Shown here piece by piece: positions 11,046 to 21,446 of a DNA stretch of 64,000 bases. The translations under genes and the position numbers were made by a program. The notes beneath the pieces are model-generated. The model made no database searches, had not been told where the DNA came from, and worked only from the letters and a program-made list of their open reading frames with translations. Origin of the DNA: Chamaecyparis obtusa (taxonomy: Eukaryota; Streptophyta; Pinopsida; Cupressales; Cupressaceae); assembly GCA_027943335.1 (NCBI GenBank), contig BSBK01007742.1:124001-188000 (forward strand), read 5' to 3'. Positions within the stretch are counted from its first letter, which is position 1. Each line of letters begins with the position of its first letter.

Positions 11046-11943
11046 CTAACATGGTCCACCCGTGGCTTGCCAATAGGAATCCTAGGTGCATTATGGTCAC
11101 AATGTGCCCCTGCTCTATCAAATAATGACCCCCCTCCTCTACCCTAAGAACCTAGAAAGTCAAAATAATTTGGCACCTCCTTGAGTACAAACTCGCAATA
11201 GAGTTTCCTCAAGAAATATATAGAAACCTTATGATTGTGACAGGGAGGGGAATCAAAGACCATCCACCATCTCTCCTAAAAGTTATTTTTAATGTCTTCA
11301 TTCAAGCACCAATGAATTTAGAGCCTCCTTGTTGTAGTTCTAAGAGTATCAGTGTCCCCTAGTTTTTTAAAGAGTTTGCAAATGTCATCTTTTGTGATTT
11401 TTTCCTTTTTTATGTCCTCGTATGATAATTTATTTGCATAATATTGTTTTTGTTCTTCTCTTTTATCATGCCATAAATTAAGTTGCCCACTAACTGAGCC
11501 TACGTGGGTCAAGATTGATTCCAATAATTTTGTAAGTCTTTCCCTTCCAAGATTTGTAATAATAGAATCTTTTAACCTCCTAATTAAAAATTCTAATTTT
11601 TTTTCCCTCTTTCAATTTGGTTGATCAAATTTTCTTGTGTTCCAGGAGGATGTTTCTCGATTGGTGGAGGCAATTGAGGTTCATTTTCTTGGTTATTTTC
11701 TTCATTCATTTCTTCATGAGTAGATGGAGGGTTTGGTTGAGGGTTTTGTTCAAGGAGATCATTTCTTCTTGGAAATTAAAAAAACTAGATTTTAAAATCT
11801 TAATTACACATAAAATCTAAGAAAATAAATTTTAACAAAACAAATTGCTTCAAAATTAAAAATTTCAATACAAATAAGAGGCATGGGCTGTAAAAATACT
11901 TACGTCTTATTCTAGATCGAGCTTGATGATGTCGTGGAGCCAT
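11046..11943 (-). pseudogene. Unrecognised minus-strand coding relic
   Basis: I do not recognise this protein. Read leftwards, an ATG at 11941-11943 opens a basic 13-codon start (MAPRHHQARSRIRR) ending at a good GTAAGT donor (from 11903). After about 130 AT-rich bases a proline/glutamate-rich segment begins near 11760 (NPQPNPPSTHEEMNEENNQE). An eight-A run near 11608 shifts the frame, after which coding resumes as FLIRRLKDSIITNLGRERL and an open frame to 11318 (GSVSGQLNLWHDKREEQKQY, then KKLGDTDTLRTTTRRL). Further in-frame fragments (WWMVFDSPPCHNHKVS, GRGGGSLFDRAGAHCDHNAP) reach the edge of element A, which probably inserted into it. It could be a host gene or the first ORF of another transposon; the splice acceptor is unresolved. 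Confidence 0.4.
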
Positions 11944-12100
11944 TCTTTATGAAAATTGATAGATGAATGAAATGAAATGTATTGAACAAGCAAAAGGATT
12001 TTGTTTATGCAGTTGGGAAGCCCTCTTTCACTATAAATGTGGGTTTGTGGAAAGAAAAATGGGCTTTCCCAAATGCAGCAAACACTTTATGGTGTTTTAC

Positions 12101-12187
12101 AAAGCGTGTGCACCCTATAGGGCGCATGCGCTATGGTTTAAATTTCCCAAGCCATAGCGCATGCGCCCTATAGGGTGCACATGCTTT
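12101..12187. repeat. GC-rich 36-bp inverted repeat
   Basis: Positions 12108-12136 and 12152-12180 are exact 29-base reverse complements. Pairing extends to 12101-12136 with 12152-12187 with one mismatch, around a 15-base AT-rich loop. Each arm itself contains the palindromes CCCTATAGGG and GCGCATGCGC. It lies about 160-245 bp upstream of the minus-strand ATG at 11943. Confidence 0.9.
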
Positions 12188-12209
12188 AGTGCATACACAC
12201 TATGGTCGA

Positions 12210-12250
12210 TGGGGGACCAAAAAGCAAAGTGGCACCTTTTTGGTCCCCCA
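12210..12250. repeat. Second inverted repeat with perfect 14-bp arms
   Basis: TGGGGGACCAAAAA at 12210-12223 pairs exactly with 12237-12250 around a 13-base spacer. It is 22 bases from the larger hairpin. Function unknown. Confidence 0.88.
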
Positions 12251-12538
12251 TATTTGTGCATATACCGAGAGATATCATACATAGGAAAAATATATCTTTT
12301 TCATGCATGAAGGAAAAAATAAAATAACAACTAACTTTATTTCTTTTAAGCTTAAGGAATGCATTATTTTACATTTTCTTGCTTCAAAATACATAGAAAT
12401 AGTAGGAAGCGTTATACATTTAAATACAATCTTTTACAAGCATATCACATGCTAATAGGCATTTACATGGCCTTTTTGTATAACTTTCAACACAAGGCAT
12501 TTTAGCTCCTTTTCAACACAAGAACTACAAGTAGTAAA

Positions 12539-12922
12539 TATTGGAGTTGATGAGTAAACAACCCATAACTCCCAAGAACACATGCATGCAAACACCTGTC
12601 ATAGAAAGAGAGCGAAGAAGTAAGAAGCTATGGAGGCCTGAATGCATTGATCCATGAGAGAGGAGAAATCATTCTTGATGTGCAAAAACAAAAGTTGCAA
12701 TTCAATAATGAATAATCTTTTATGAATACAAAAGAGATCAATCCTTATAAAAGAAGATATGAAAACCTAAAAAGGTAAAACTTAGGTTGCACAATAATAA
12801 TTAATAAAATAATTAATTATTATATGCCTAAATTTTAGCTTGAGCATAAAGAGATAATAAGTGATTTAGTAATTAAATCAAACATGATTTAATTAATAAG
12901 AAAACAATTTATTAATCTAACA
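12539..12922 (-). repeat. LTR of element B (3' LTR in element orientation)
   Basis: Begins TATTGGAGTTGATG and ends TCTAACA on the plus strand, so in element orientation it runs TGTTAGA...CCAATA. It matches 15489-15873 along its length with scattered substitutions, including the string AACACATGCATGCAAACACC. The next bases, a run of C, are the polypurine tract on the other strand. Confidence 0.9.
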
Positions 12923-15488
12923 CCCCCCCCCCTTAAGATAAAATTTAGTAGAAGCTAAGAAATTAGAAAGAACTATTGAAAGCAAATGGGTCCCAACAAC
13001 AAAAATATGATCAGGTACCCAAGTACAAGAAAAAGTCTCTATAAAGTGGAGAAATTGAGAAAATTACATGGGAAAAAGTCTACTCTAAAAAGAGACAAAG
13101 ACTAGTCTGAAGAATTGAAGAAGCCTCCAAAAACTAGGAATGTTCCAGAAAATAGGAACAAGGATGAACATGTACAACATCACTAAAGCAAGAAGCTGAA
13201 AACTCTGTCAAGAAGTAACTGATGATCTGAAGATCCTCCACTAAAATATAACTAGGTAGAGAAGACTATAATCTTCATGAGTGCCCTCAAATGACACTAC
13301 TCGAATCAAGAGGCAAACAAAGGCAAAAAATTGATGTCGAAGATACAGAATACTATAATCTTCACGAGTGCCCTCAAATGACACTACTCGAATCAAGAGG
13401 CAAATAAAGACAAACACCTAAACTCAAAAATAAAGATGACATAAAAACACCAAAAGTCTAAAGAGCTGATCAATCAAAGCTGGAAGAGTGCATCCAAAAA
13501 TAGGAAATCAAGAGTGTCCATATGGTAAATGATCCATCTCACTAGAATGCATAGGTACCTAGCCACTGCATCCACCTAGTACATAGAATCAAATAATGAA
13601 TACATAGCTCACACTATCAAACCAAGGAAGTAGTAGAACCAATAGTAGAAACTCCCCATAATACCGACAAGGGAGTAATGATAGGTACATTGAAAAGATC
13701 ATCCAATATGAGCTGCATGATACCAGGAACATCGAAGGTGCAAAGAGAGTACAAAAGAAATAAAGATACATGAGGCTAATGTTGTTGGAGGAACGCTCAC
13801 ATGAAAAAAGTAGATGGAAAACAAAGGCAAACATCAAACCCCCCTGGATCTTTATAATGGAGTGCGAGTACATAGAACACAAACATGTACAAGATCCCAT
13901 ACATGCAATAGAATGACACTTTATCTCAGTGCGTGTGCATAAAAAAATACTAAAAAAGTGAAGTCTACACTGCTCAAAGAAGATCAAAGGCTTTTGAAAT
14001 AAAAGAATATCCAAAGACGCGCCATCCCTCAAAGGGAAGAGATCCCAAGACCTGAAACATCCAAGATATCCACTAGATTATAGAAATGAAAGAATCTGAA
14101 TAAAATGTACTTAGATCATAATTTGGAAAAATGACTCACAACACTGGAAAGCTTATCCAATGATATATCGCTTGCCAAAAATGGAGTCCAAATGCGCAAG
14201 ATAGAGCTCCTGGAGTGCAAAACTAAACATCTGGATTTGACAGTAAAAAAAACCATCAAAAAAGAAAAATAAAAAATTCAAAACATCCAAATTTGGATAG
14301 AGCTCAAAACCAATTTTCTGATGATATCTTGTTTGCCCAATTTCGACACTATATGCTCAAGATATGAGCAAAAAATCACAAGCTGCACCAAATGGAAGTC
14401 AGAAAAGAAGCTCTATCTTTGAACCCCTAGTGTGAAAAATGAAGGAAAATAATCCAAAATCTAATATATCAAAAAGATCTTCCTTTGAACAAGCTTTCCA
14501 ATGGTATCTCATTTACCAAAAAAGGATATTGTATGCTCAAGTTATGAGCAAAAAACCATAGGTAGCTTTGGAGGGCCCAAAAGAGTTTTTAAAAATACTA
14601 ATGTACTATTGACATCAGTAGTTGATGGGTCTAAATTTGATAGCCATATGGCCATCAAAGAAAAAAACCAATAGGGCCCTGGGGCCAAAAAAATCTAGCT
14701 CCTGGTCGCCACATGACCAGGAGCTAACCGCATGAGGACTAGGGCTTCCCGGGGCTGGTCCCCCATAGGAATTGATGACTATGCTATTTGGGGGCTCCAG
14801 GATGACCATTGGTGATCACTAGCTAGTCACCATAGTGGTGACTGTTTGGTCTCCGCAGACAGCTCCAGTCATCGTCTGGTGACTTCGACAGTGACATTGC
14901 TGCGGGCCACTAGCGGTAACTACGGGCCGAAGAGTGGTTACTGTGATCCACCAATGGTTACCGCGGGGTGGCCGTGGACTTCTTGGAGTGGTGTGTAGGT
15001 GGGGCTCAGGCGGCACCCGCACTAAATTTCTTTTTAAATTTTTTTTTTGAAATCACCTACCTCGATCTGCATGCCAAGGCCATACAACCCTAATATGCAA
15101 ATTGTTTTTACCACATAATGCAATGTCATCCAAATTGGACATGCCTTATATGGAAATAGGGGTTTTTGGTTGCTACGGATGCATCTATGAGGTTCGTTTG
15201 GGCCAAAAATGCTCCAAAGAATAGTGACCCCTTGGGATTTGTGTTACGACTGGTTGCAAAATATTTTTACCATAGTTTCCAACTTTATTCAAATTGAACC
15301 AATTTTATATGGATCTAGGGGTTCTTGGACATTGTGAATGCAACTGTGAGGTTCGTTTGAAGCCAAGACAACCATAAAAAAATCCCCTAGATCTAATGGA
15401 AAAAATCTCTAAAAATGTAGATCTGATGAACACAACCGAATCTCTCAGGAAGAGGACAGGGGAAAATAGATATGAAGCTCTGATACCA
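12923..15488 (-). other. Interior of element B, no gene seen
   Basis: About 2.57 kb with no retroelement protein motif in any frame. The 147-codon minus frame at 13589-14032 has no recognisable domain. Internal repeats: a 60-odd-base unit at about 13265-13327 recurs at 13352-13415. A sentence like TATGCTCAAG-TATGAGCAAAAAA recurs with decay near 14200, 14345 and 14530, next to variants of TCCAATGATATCTCATTTGCC. Positions 14700-15010 are GC-richer. The end near 15470 is the leader just inside the primer site. Confidence 0.7.
15477..15488 (-). promoter_or_regulatory. Primer-binding site of element B
   Basis: Plus strand GCTCTGATACCA is TGGTATCAGAGC on the minus strand, the standard initiator-Met primer site of plant Copia elements. 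It abuts the LTR with no spacer, which fixes the LTR boundary at 15489. Confidence 0.92.
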
Positions 15489-15873
15489 TATTGGAGTTGA
15501 TGAGTAAACAAGCCACAAGTCCCAAGAACACATGCATGCAAACACCCATCAGAGAAACATAGAGAAAAATCAAGAAGCTACGGAGGCCTGGATGCATTGA
15601 TCTACAAGAGAGGAGAAATCATTCTTGATGTGCAAAAAAAAAAGGTTATAATTCAATAATGAATAATTTGTTATGAATACAAAGGAGATCAATCCTTATA
15701 AAAGGAGATCTGAAAATCTAAAAATGTAAAACCTAGGTTGCACAATAATAATTAATAAAATAATTAATCATTATATGTCTAAAGTTTAGCTTAAGCATAA
15801 AGAGACAATAAGTCACTTAGTAATTAAATCAAACATCATTTAATTAATAAGAAAACACTTTATTACTCTAACA
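15489..15873 (-). repeat. LTR of element B (5' LTR in element orientation)
   Basis: 385 bp, matching 12539-12922. It ends CTCTAACA and is followed by the GTAAA target duplication. It holds the promoter of the element in minus orientation. Confidence 0.9.
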
Positions 15874-18800
15874 GTAAATAGACTAAATCTTCATTTCCTT
15901 CATAAAAACTAGCAAACTAAATCTTTTGAAAATCTGCATAAAGAAGCCACAAGACCGTGAAGGCTCACCTCCCAACCTAGGCCATTACATGGCAATCCTC
16001 AATTGTGGGGAAATAGAGATGGATGAGGGTTACAAACAAACTTCAACACACATACACCATAAAAACCAGTAAGTACACAAACACATAAAATTCCCATCTC
16101 AAAGATATTTACACAATGAGTCACCTTGGACCCATAAGATGGGTGAAGGTGGAAAGTACCCAAGTAGAAGAAACCATTCAAATTTGAAACCATGCCTTCA
16201 ACAAGGCCCAAAAACCATAACCAATGCCTTCGCAAGGCCATAACCAAAAGTACCATTCCTTCCATTTCCATACACAAATAACAACCAACATGACCCCTAA
16301 ATATTAATATACAAAAATGGCAACATGGAGCCCATACATCCATGCCTCATCCCTTCCTCGCTGAGGAAGGACTCTACACTAAATGGGCATTCCCAACTAA
16401 ATACCTTCACCCATCAAGACTCTCTTCCCTCCCAAGGGTGAGTTTGACCTTGCACACCCTAATAAAAATATGAACACTAAAATAAAACTATCAAATAGAT
16501 ATAAGCAAGGAACCATGAAAGCAAGCAAAAAGCTTCACAAAACCATAACAATAACACATAAAAAATATACATTTTTCATACAAGTGAAAGAAAAGAGTCT
16601 TCTATGACAAGGAAACCAACCTTACTCCAAGCTATGACAATGAGGGTTTGAGAAGAGCTCCCTTTCCTACAATCCTTCCTTGCTAAGTCCACCAAAACCT
16701 ACTAAGTCCACCAAAACCTGCTAAATCCACTAGATGTCTCCAAAATTGGAGAGTGGACAATCAACCTACCAAATTCTTCTCCATCCCACTAAAAAGGAAA
16801 ACCCTACCTAACCTCAAATATGATTGGGCACACTAGCCAAGGGTTCTCTCTCCAATAAGAGGAAATTTCAAAATTGCAAAGAGAGGAAGACATGGCACAC
16901 TTTCCAAATTCGTCTTCCAGAAATGTATTTTTAGAAGAGGAAAAAATGGTCTAAAAATATTCTATTGGTAAAAATTTGACCTCCAACCCAAAGTACACCT
17001 ATGGGGTTATCTTATTTTAACCCTAACTAACCCCTAGGGTTACTTTTAGCCTCTAAAAAGTTCACTAAGAGTTGACTCATGAAAATTTGAAATAAGATTC
17101 CCTCCCAAGGTTCAACAACCATGATAGTTAACCTTGGGATTGTACAAGGTGACTCAAAGGTGAAAGACCACTAATAAACAAAGCACTTGACCATGCTAGC
17201 TCACAAACACATGTGTTAATTGAAACTACATAAAGTTACAACACATCACTACACACATGGCATGTCATGCCAAGTATACATTAATTCAAAATAAATAAAT
17301 AAACACAATTAAAAAATACAATCAAATATTTCTTTAGAACATTATACATAACAACGAGGTTATTCTTCCCTTTGGAGATAACCTTGGATTTACAAGATTT
17401 TCGCATGCATCCATCTTCTTATTTAATCCATGGTCATTTCCTGCACACTAGATAAAAATATCAATAGCTCATGAAAAATCAAATGACATATACAGATAAA
17501 ATACATCATAAATAATCACACTCAAATACATCATATCATTCCAATTGCATCCACACTTTATCACAAGATAATCACATAATTTTCAATAATACATTTCCTA
17601 AATTCAAAGCAAGTTAAGTCATGAACACATCATTATATCAATCAACCTAAGTCATTAACCATGATCATTACACATAAACTTTTATTGCATAAACATGAAA
17701 TTAAAGCATAATAATATTCTAAATTAAATGATTCATTAAATACCATCAATCAAGACCTAATAATCAAAGAATGGAAATAAGTCCTAAATCATCATCCACA
17801 TAATCATAGATCATCACATAGTATTAAAAAATATAAAGTCCCTATCCAAATAGTCCAACATGACCAAATAATGTATCATCTAGATAGTCATAAGGTGAAA
17901 ATAGACTGCTATGAAATGATGGTACGAGGTGAGGCCTCATAGTAATCTTACCATGCGAAAAGAGTTTTCCACTTTTTTCTATGTGGACACTTTGGACTTC
18001 TTTACTATTGCATCCATTTGAAATTTAATTCCTTCACTGTCCTTCCATAGATGAGCATCCCTACCATGAGTCATTCATTGTCAAATATATAGCCGTATAT
18101 ACTCTTAAATCGGCTTGGGAAATTTCATTTGGGAATATAATTTATCTCAAAATTTACCCAAATTTTGTTTAGGAAAATTGAATGCCTTTTTTTGAGCCAA
18201 CGCAGATGGGGTGGTCGATGAAAGGGAGTCATAATAATTGACCTGTTATTCTTATTTATACTTGCTAATTGCATATTCAAGAGGATTGTACCATTTTTAG
18301 GAGAGACATTTTTGTGGAATTTACTTTTCTCTTTTGGCATTGTGCTACATTTTTTTGTGAGTCTTTCAATCCTTGCATTCCATGAGCCACTTTTCTCCTT
18401 GCTAGTCTACAAATTATTTGATCTACTGCTGTGTTTTATGCTAGAAACACCCTTTTAATTATACTGATTCGATCCTCTACAGCTCGCTAGTTGCTTCTAT
18501 TTTAGTCAAACAATTTTGGATTGTTCATGCTTATGGAGTGCTCATTAGTTTGTACTCTACCAAATTGTTGTTGTTATAGTGTGTAGTATGAACCGATCTG
18601 CAAACATAAAAGAAAATAATAATGACAAAAGGGGAATTTAAACAAGTCTACCCCAAATTTGAACTAATATACCTTTTTTTTTTTAACTGTTTGGTGCCCA
18701 AATTGAGGTATTTTTCTTGCTGGCTGTCATGATTTTGATTTCTCTCTGCCAATTATATTCCAGATAGATTTATCAGCTACCCCTTTTCTTTTCAGAACTT

Positions 18801-20382
18801 TTATCTATCGTTTCGAACTAGATTAGGCATATGGATTTTCAAGCAGCTATTTCCCAGTTTCCTCCAGCCCTCCAATCGATTTCTTGGACTGTATTTTTGG
18901 TTACAAAAGAATATTTAAAGAACTATGGAGTGAGCCAATAATTTACCAACACTTATCATTTAGGCTATACGCTAATCAATAATGGTTGGTGCAAACCTTA
19001 CCAATAAAACATTAACTATGTAACTTGCCTGGAAGGATAAAATGAGTGGAACATTGTTTAGGATTAGTGACAGTATGGTTAATTAATTTCCTTGGAATTC
19101 GATGGAAGTGTAAGATGCCAATATTTTAAATTGAATACATTTTCCTATAATGATATTTCAATGTTTAGTGGTGAATGTATACTTGAGTATTGAAGACAAA
19201 TACATTTTGAGGTAGAATAAAGACAAGTATGAGAAATTTTAAGTTCGAGCTTCTAAGATCATCAAGCGTATGTGGATAAATCAATGTGGGGGATATAAAT
19301 ACTTAGATTTTCCATACTTGTAAAGCTTGAAAATAAATCACCTCCTTTATGTATTCATACTTTTACATTCATATTAAAGTAAAATTGGAAGAAAATAAAT
19401 TAACAATATGTTTAGTTTATGCTGATCATCTTAGACCTGGAATGCTCTTACATCACTAGTCTAGAGTTTTAGTTTATTATTTTTTAACTTATTATTATTG
19501 CTAATGTCACTAACTTCTTATCATTAAATTTAGATCCTAAACATAGACCTCATAATCTCAAATCTATTGCCTATGAAGGAGCATTAATTTAAAGTGTTCA
19601 ATTCTCATATTATGATTTGTATCTAAACATTATTATCTTTCTAGTGATATGCTATGGTTATTTGAGGCATATTTTCCATCCATAAACTAAGATCTCTTTT
19701 ACATATGTATCACTTAAAAAATAACTATCTTTTAGTTGGATGACTACATCTTTTTTTATCATTTTTTTAAATTGGTTCACCTAGGAGGAGGGGGGCCTAC
19801 CCAAATGATAATATGGTCATGAGGCACATACATGATGACGTGAAAATTTTGAGTAGAAACAATGCAAAGCCAACTATACAACATGCAAATAATTTGACTT
19901 CTAATATAAAAACTTAACATATGTCACATTTTGACTAATTTTTCATGGCCTCTTTTAGAACATAAACTATAATTCCATGGGTGATCAGACATACCATTTA
20001 TAGAATTTGTAAGAACTTAGTGTGCATTCTTCATGCTAGAGAAAGGAGGGTGATCATATTGATTCATTCTCTAGGAAATAATAATAATTAATAGTGAGAA
20101 CTAATAATGGATACGGAATTAGAGGTTAAGCTTTAATTTGTAAGTGGGAAAGGGGAGTTATAATAATTTTAGCCAAGGCTTTTTTATACACTCATGAAAT
20201 AACTAGAAATGTGTGGTAAGGGGGCATGCAAAGGCTAGAGAAATGAAATTAAATTCATAAAATAATTTATAATTTATCATTATATTTAAATGTATTAATA
20301 TTATTTTAAAATAGGCACAAAAATTAATAAGAAATAACATGATCATATTCCACTTCCACCATTACAAATATTTAGTAGCATA
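15874..20382. other. Gene-poor spacer between elements B and C
   Basis: About 4.5 kb. No frame here carries a recognisable domain; the minus frames at 15999-16343 (114 codons) and 18125-18340 (71 codons) show no family motif. A short tandem repeat of about 20 bases (variants of CTAAGTCCACCAAAACCTRC) occurs at about 16680-16735. The region becomes strongly AT-rich from 17200. It may hold old transposon relics, but no paired termini were found. Confidence 0.5.
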
Positions 20383-20387
20383 GTTAG

Positions 20388-21057
20388 TGATGTAGGAGCA
20401 TCTCGGGTCCTTGGCAATCCCGTGTCACCAAAAACATGTTTGAGTTTTATGTGTTACTCAGATCCTTCTTTGACTGAGTTGGCTCAGTAGTTGCTCAGGT
20501 TCTTTCTTTAACCGAGTTGGTCAGTTAATTCCCTAGCACTTGGTTATCCTTTCCTGGCACTCAGTTCTTCTTGCTTACTAAGTTGTTTATTTTGGTTTTC
20601 TATTGAGGCCGACTTGTGCATTTAATTATGGTCAAGGATTTAATGTTGGTATCGATCATTGGGAAGCATGTGGACCTAAATCTGGTCATTCCTTCTATTA
20701 ATGGTGGATCTGAAGGGTGACTTGTTTCGGTAGCCTCTTGTATATAATGTAGTTGTTGGTTGTAGTTTTGGGACATCATCATCTTAGAGATAGAAGATTA
20801 ATGCTATCATATTAGAAGTTTGAAGGTAGTTCTGAATCCTCACATGTTGGAGGACTATTGTAATTGAATTATAATATCTAGCCCTAATCGGGAATGCCTT
20901 ATAGCTCGACACGTATAAATCTATTTGATGAAATATAAGGATCCGATCTGCACTCTCTCTCTCACTTTATGTGTTGTTACTTCCATGTGTTATCTGTGCA
21001 AGGTAGATTTTGATTAGGGTGTGTCTTTGGCCCCTCCTCCCTACCTTCCTTGCATCA
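20388..21057 (+). repeat. 5' LTR of element C
   Basis: 670 bp from TGATGTAGGAGC to TTGCATCA. It matches 39258-39906. The word TCGGGTCCTTGGCAATCCCG near its start and the pyrimidine-rich GGCCCCTCCTCCCTACCTTC near its end are shared by both copies. Confidence 0.92.
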
Positions 21058-21059
21058 AG

Positions 21060-21071
21060 TGGTATTAGAGA
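21060..21071 (+). promoter_or_regulatory. Primer-binding site of element C
   Basis: TGGTATTAGAGA, two bases after the LTR, matches the initiator-Met site TGGTATCAGAGC at 10 of 12 positions. The differences are a C-to-T transition and the last base. It fixes the plus orientation. Confidence 0.75.
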
Positions 21072-21263
21072 CAGGTTAGATCTGGATCTAGATTTGTGAA
21101 TCTAGGTTTGAAGGTTCCTTCTTTTCAAGCCCTAGTTGATTTGTTGTGGGGTAGTAGATTGCGATCTGACCTGTAATTGTAGAGGGTTTTAAGATGGTTC
21201 ATGGGAGGTGATATGCAGATCTAGGCTTGGCAGACATGTTGTGATAACTTGCTACTAGGTTAG

Positions 21264-21446
21264 TGTATTGTCAGAAAATGGAAGCACTTCCATTTAGGAC
21301 TAGTTTAGCCCTCCGAGTAAGTGGTTCAGGGTCATGTCAAATGCCTTGAATGGGTCTTTGACTTGGATCTAGATTTTTCCCCTATCCTGCCCTATTTTCC
21401 ACTTCTTTCCTACCCATTTTTGGCATTTTACTTTGAGATTTTAAGG
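21264..21446 (+). repeat. Truncated 5' LTR of element D
   Basis: About 180 bp that align closely with 24953-25135, including CATGTCAAATGCCTTGAATG and CCACTTCTTTCCTACC. Similarity ends abruptly after GAGATTTT. The rest of the LTR (about 1.2 kb by comparison) is missing here. Confidence 0.85.

Larger units (their letters stand above)
11944..12538. other. Upstream region of the minus-strand relic, with two hairpins
   Basis: No gene is seen on the plus strand; the 63-64-codon frames at 11963-12173 run through inverted repeats and are not believable. The stretch contains the hairpins at 12101-12187 and 12210-12250. It then becomes AT-rich up to element B. The bases just before B (ending AGTAGTAAATA) continue after it at 15874 (GTAAATAGAC), so 12251-12538 and 15874 onwards were once contiguous. 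Confidence 0.6.
12539..15873 (-). mobile_element. Element B: non-coding LTR element of Copia type (LARD/TRIM-like)
   Basis: Two LTRs of about 384 bp flank a 2.57-kb interior without a credible frame. The minus orientation is set by the primer site GCTCTGATACCA (15477-15488), which reads TGGTATCAGAGC (initiator tRNA-Met class) on the minus strand directly after the LTR, and by a C-run (12923-12933) that is the polypurine tract on the minus strand. A perfect 5-bp target duplication GTAAA flanks it (12534-12538 and 15874-15878). It must borrow all proteins from an autonomous Copia element. Copia rather than gypsy is inferred from the primer site and tract. Confidence 0.9.

Noticed and set aside
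12101..12250. tRNA or structured RNA gene at the hairpins
   Set aside because: No cloverleaf, and no A or B box in the right spacing; only two simple inverted repeats.
13589..14032. 147-codon minus frame in element B
   Set aside because: No domain or homology-like pattern; composition follows the local AT-rich sequence, and the interior otherwise lacks coding signal.
15999..16343. 114-codon minus frame
   Set aside because: No domain; Cys/Val/Phe-rich translation of low-complexity sequence.
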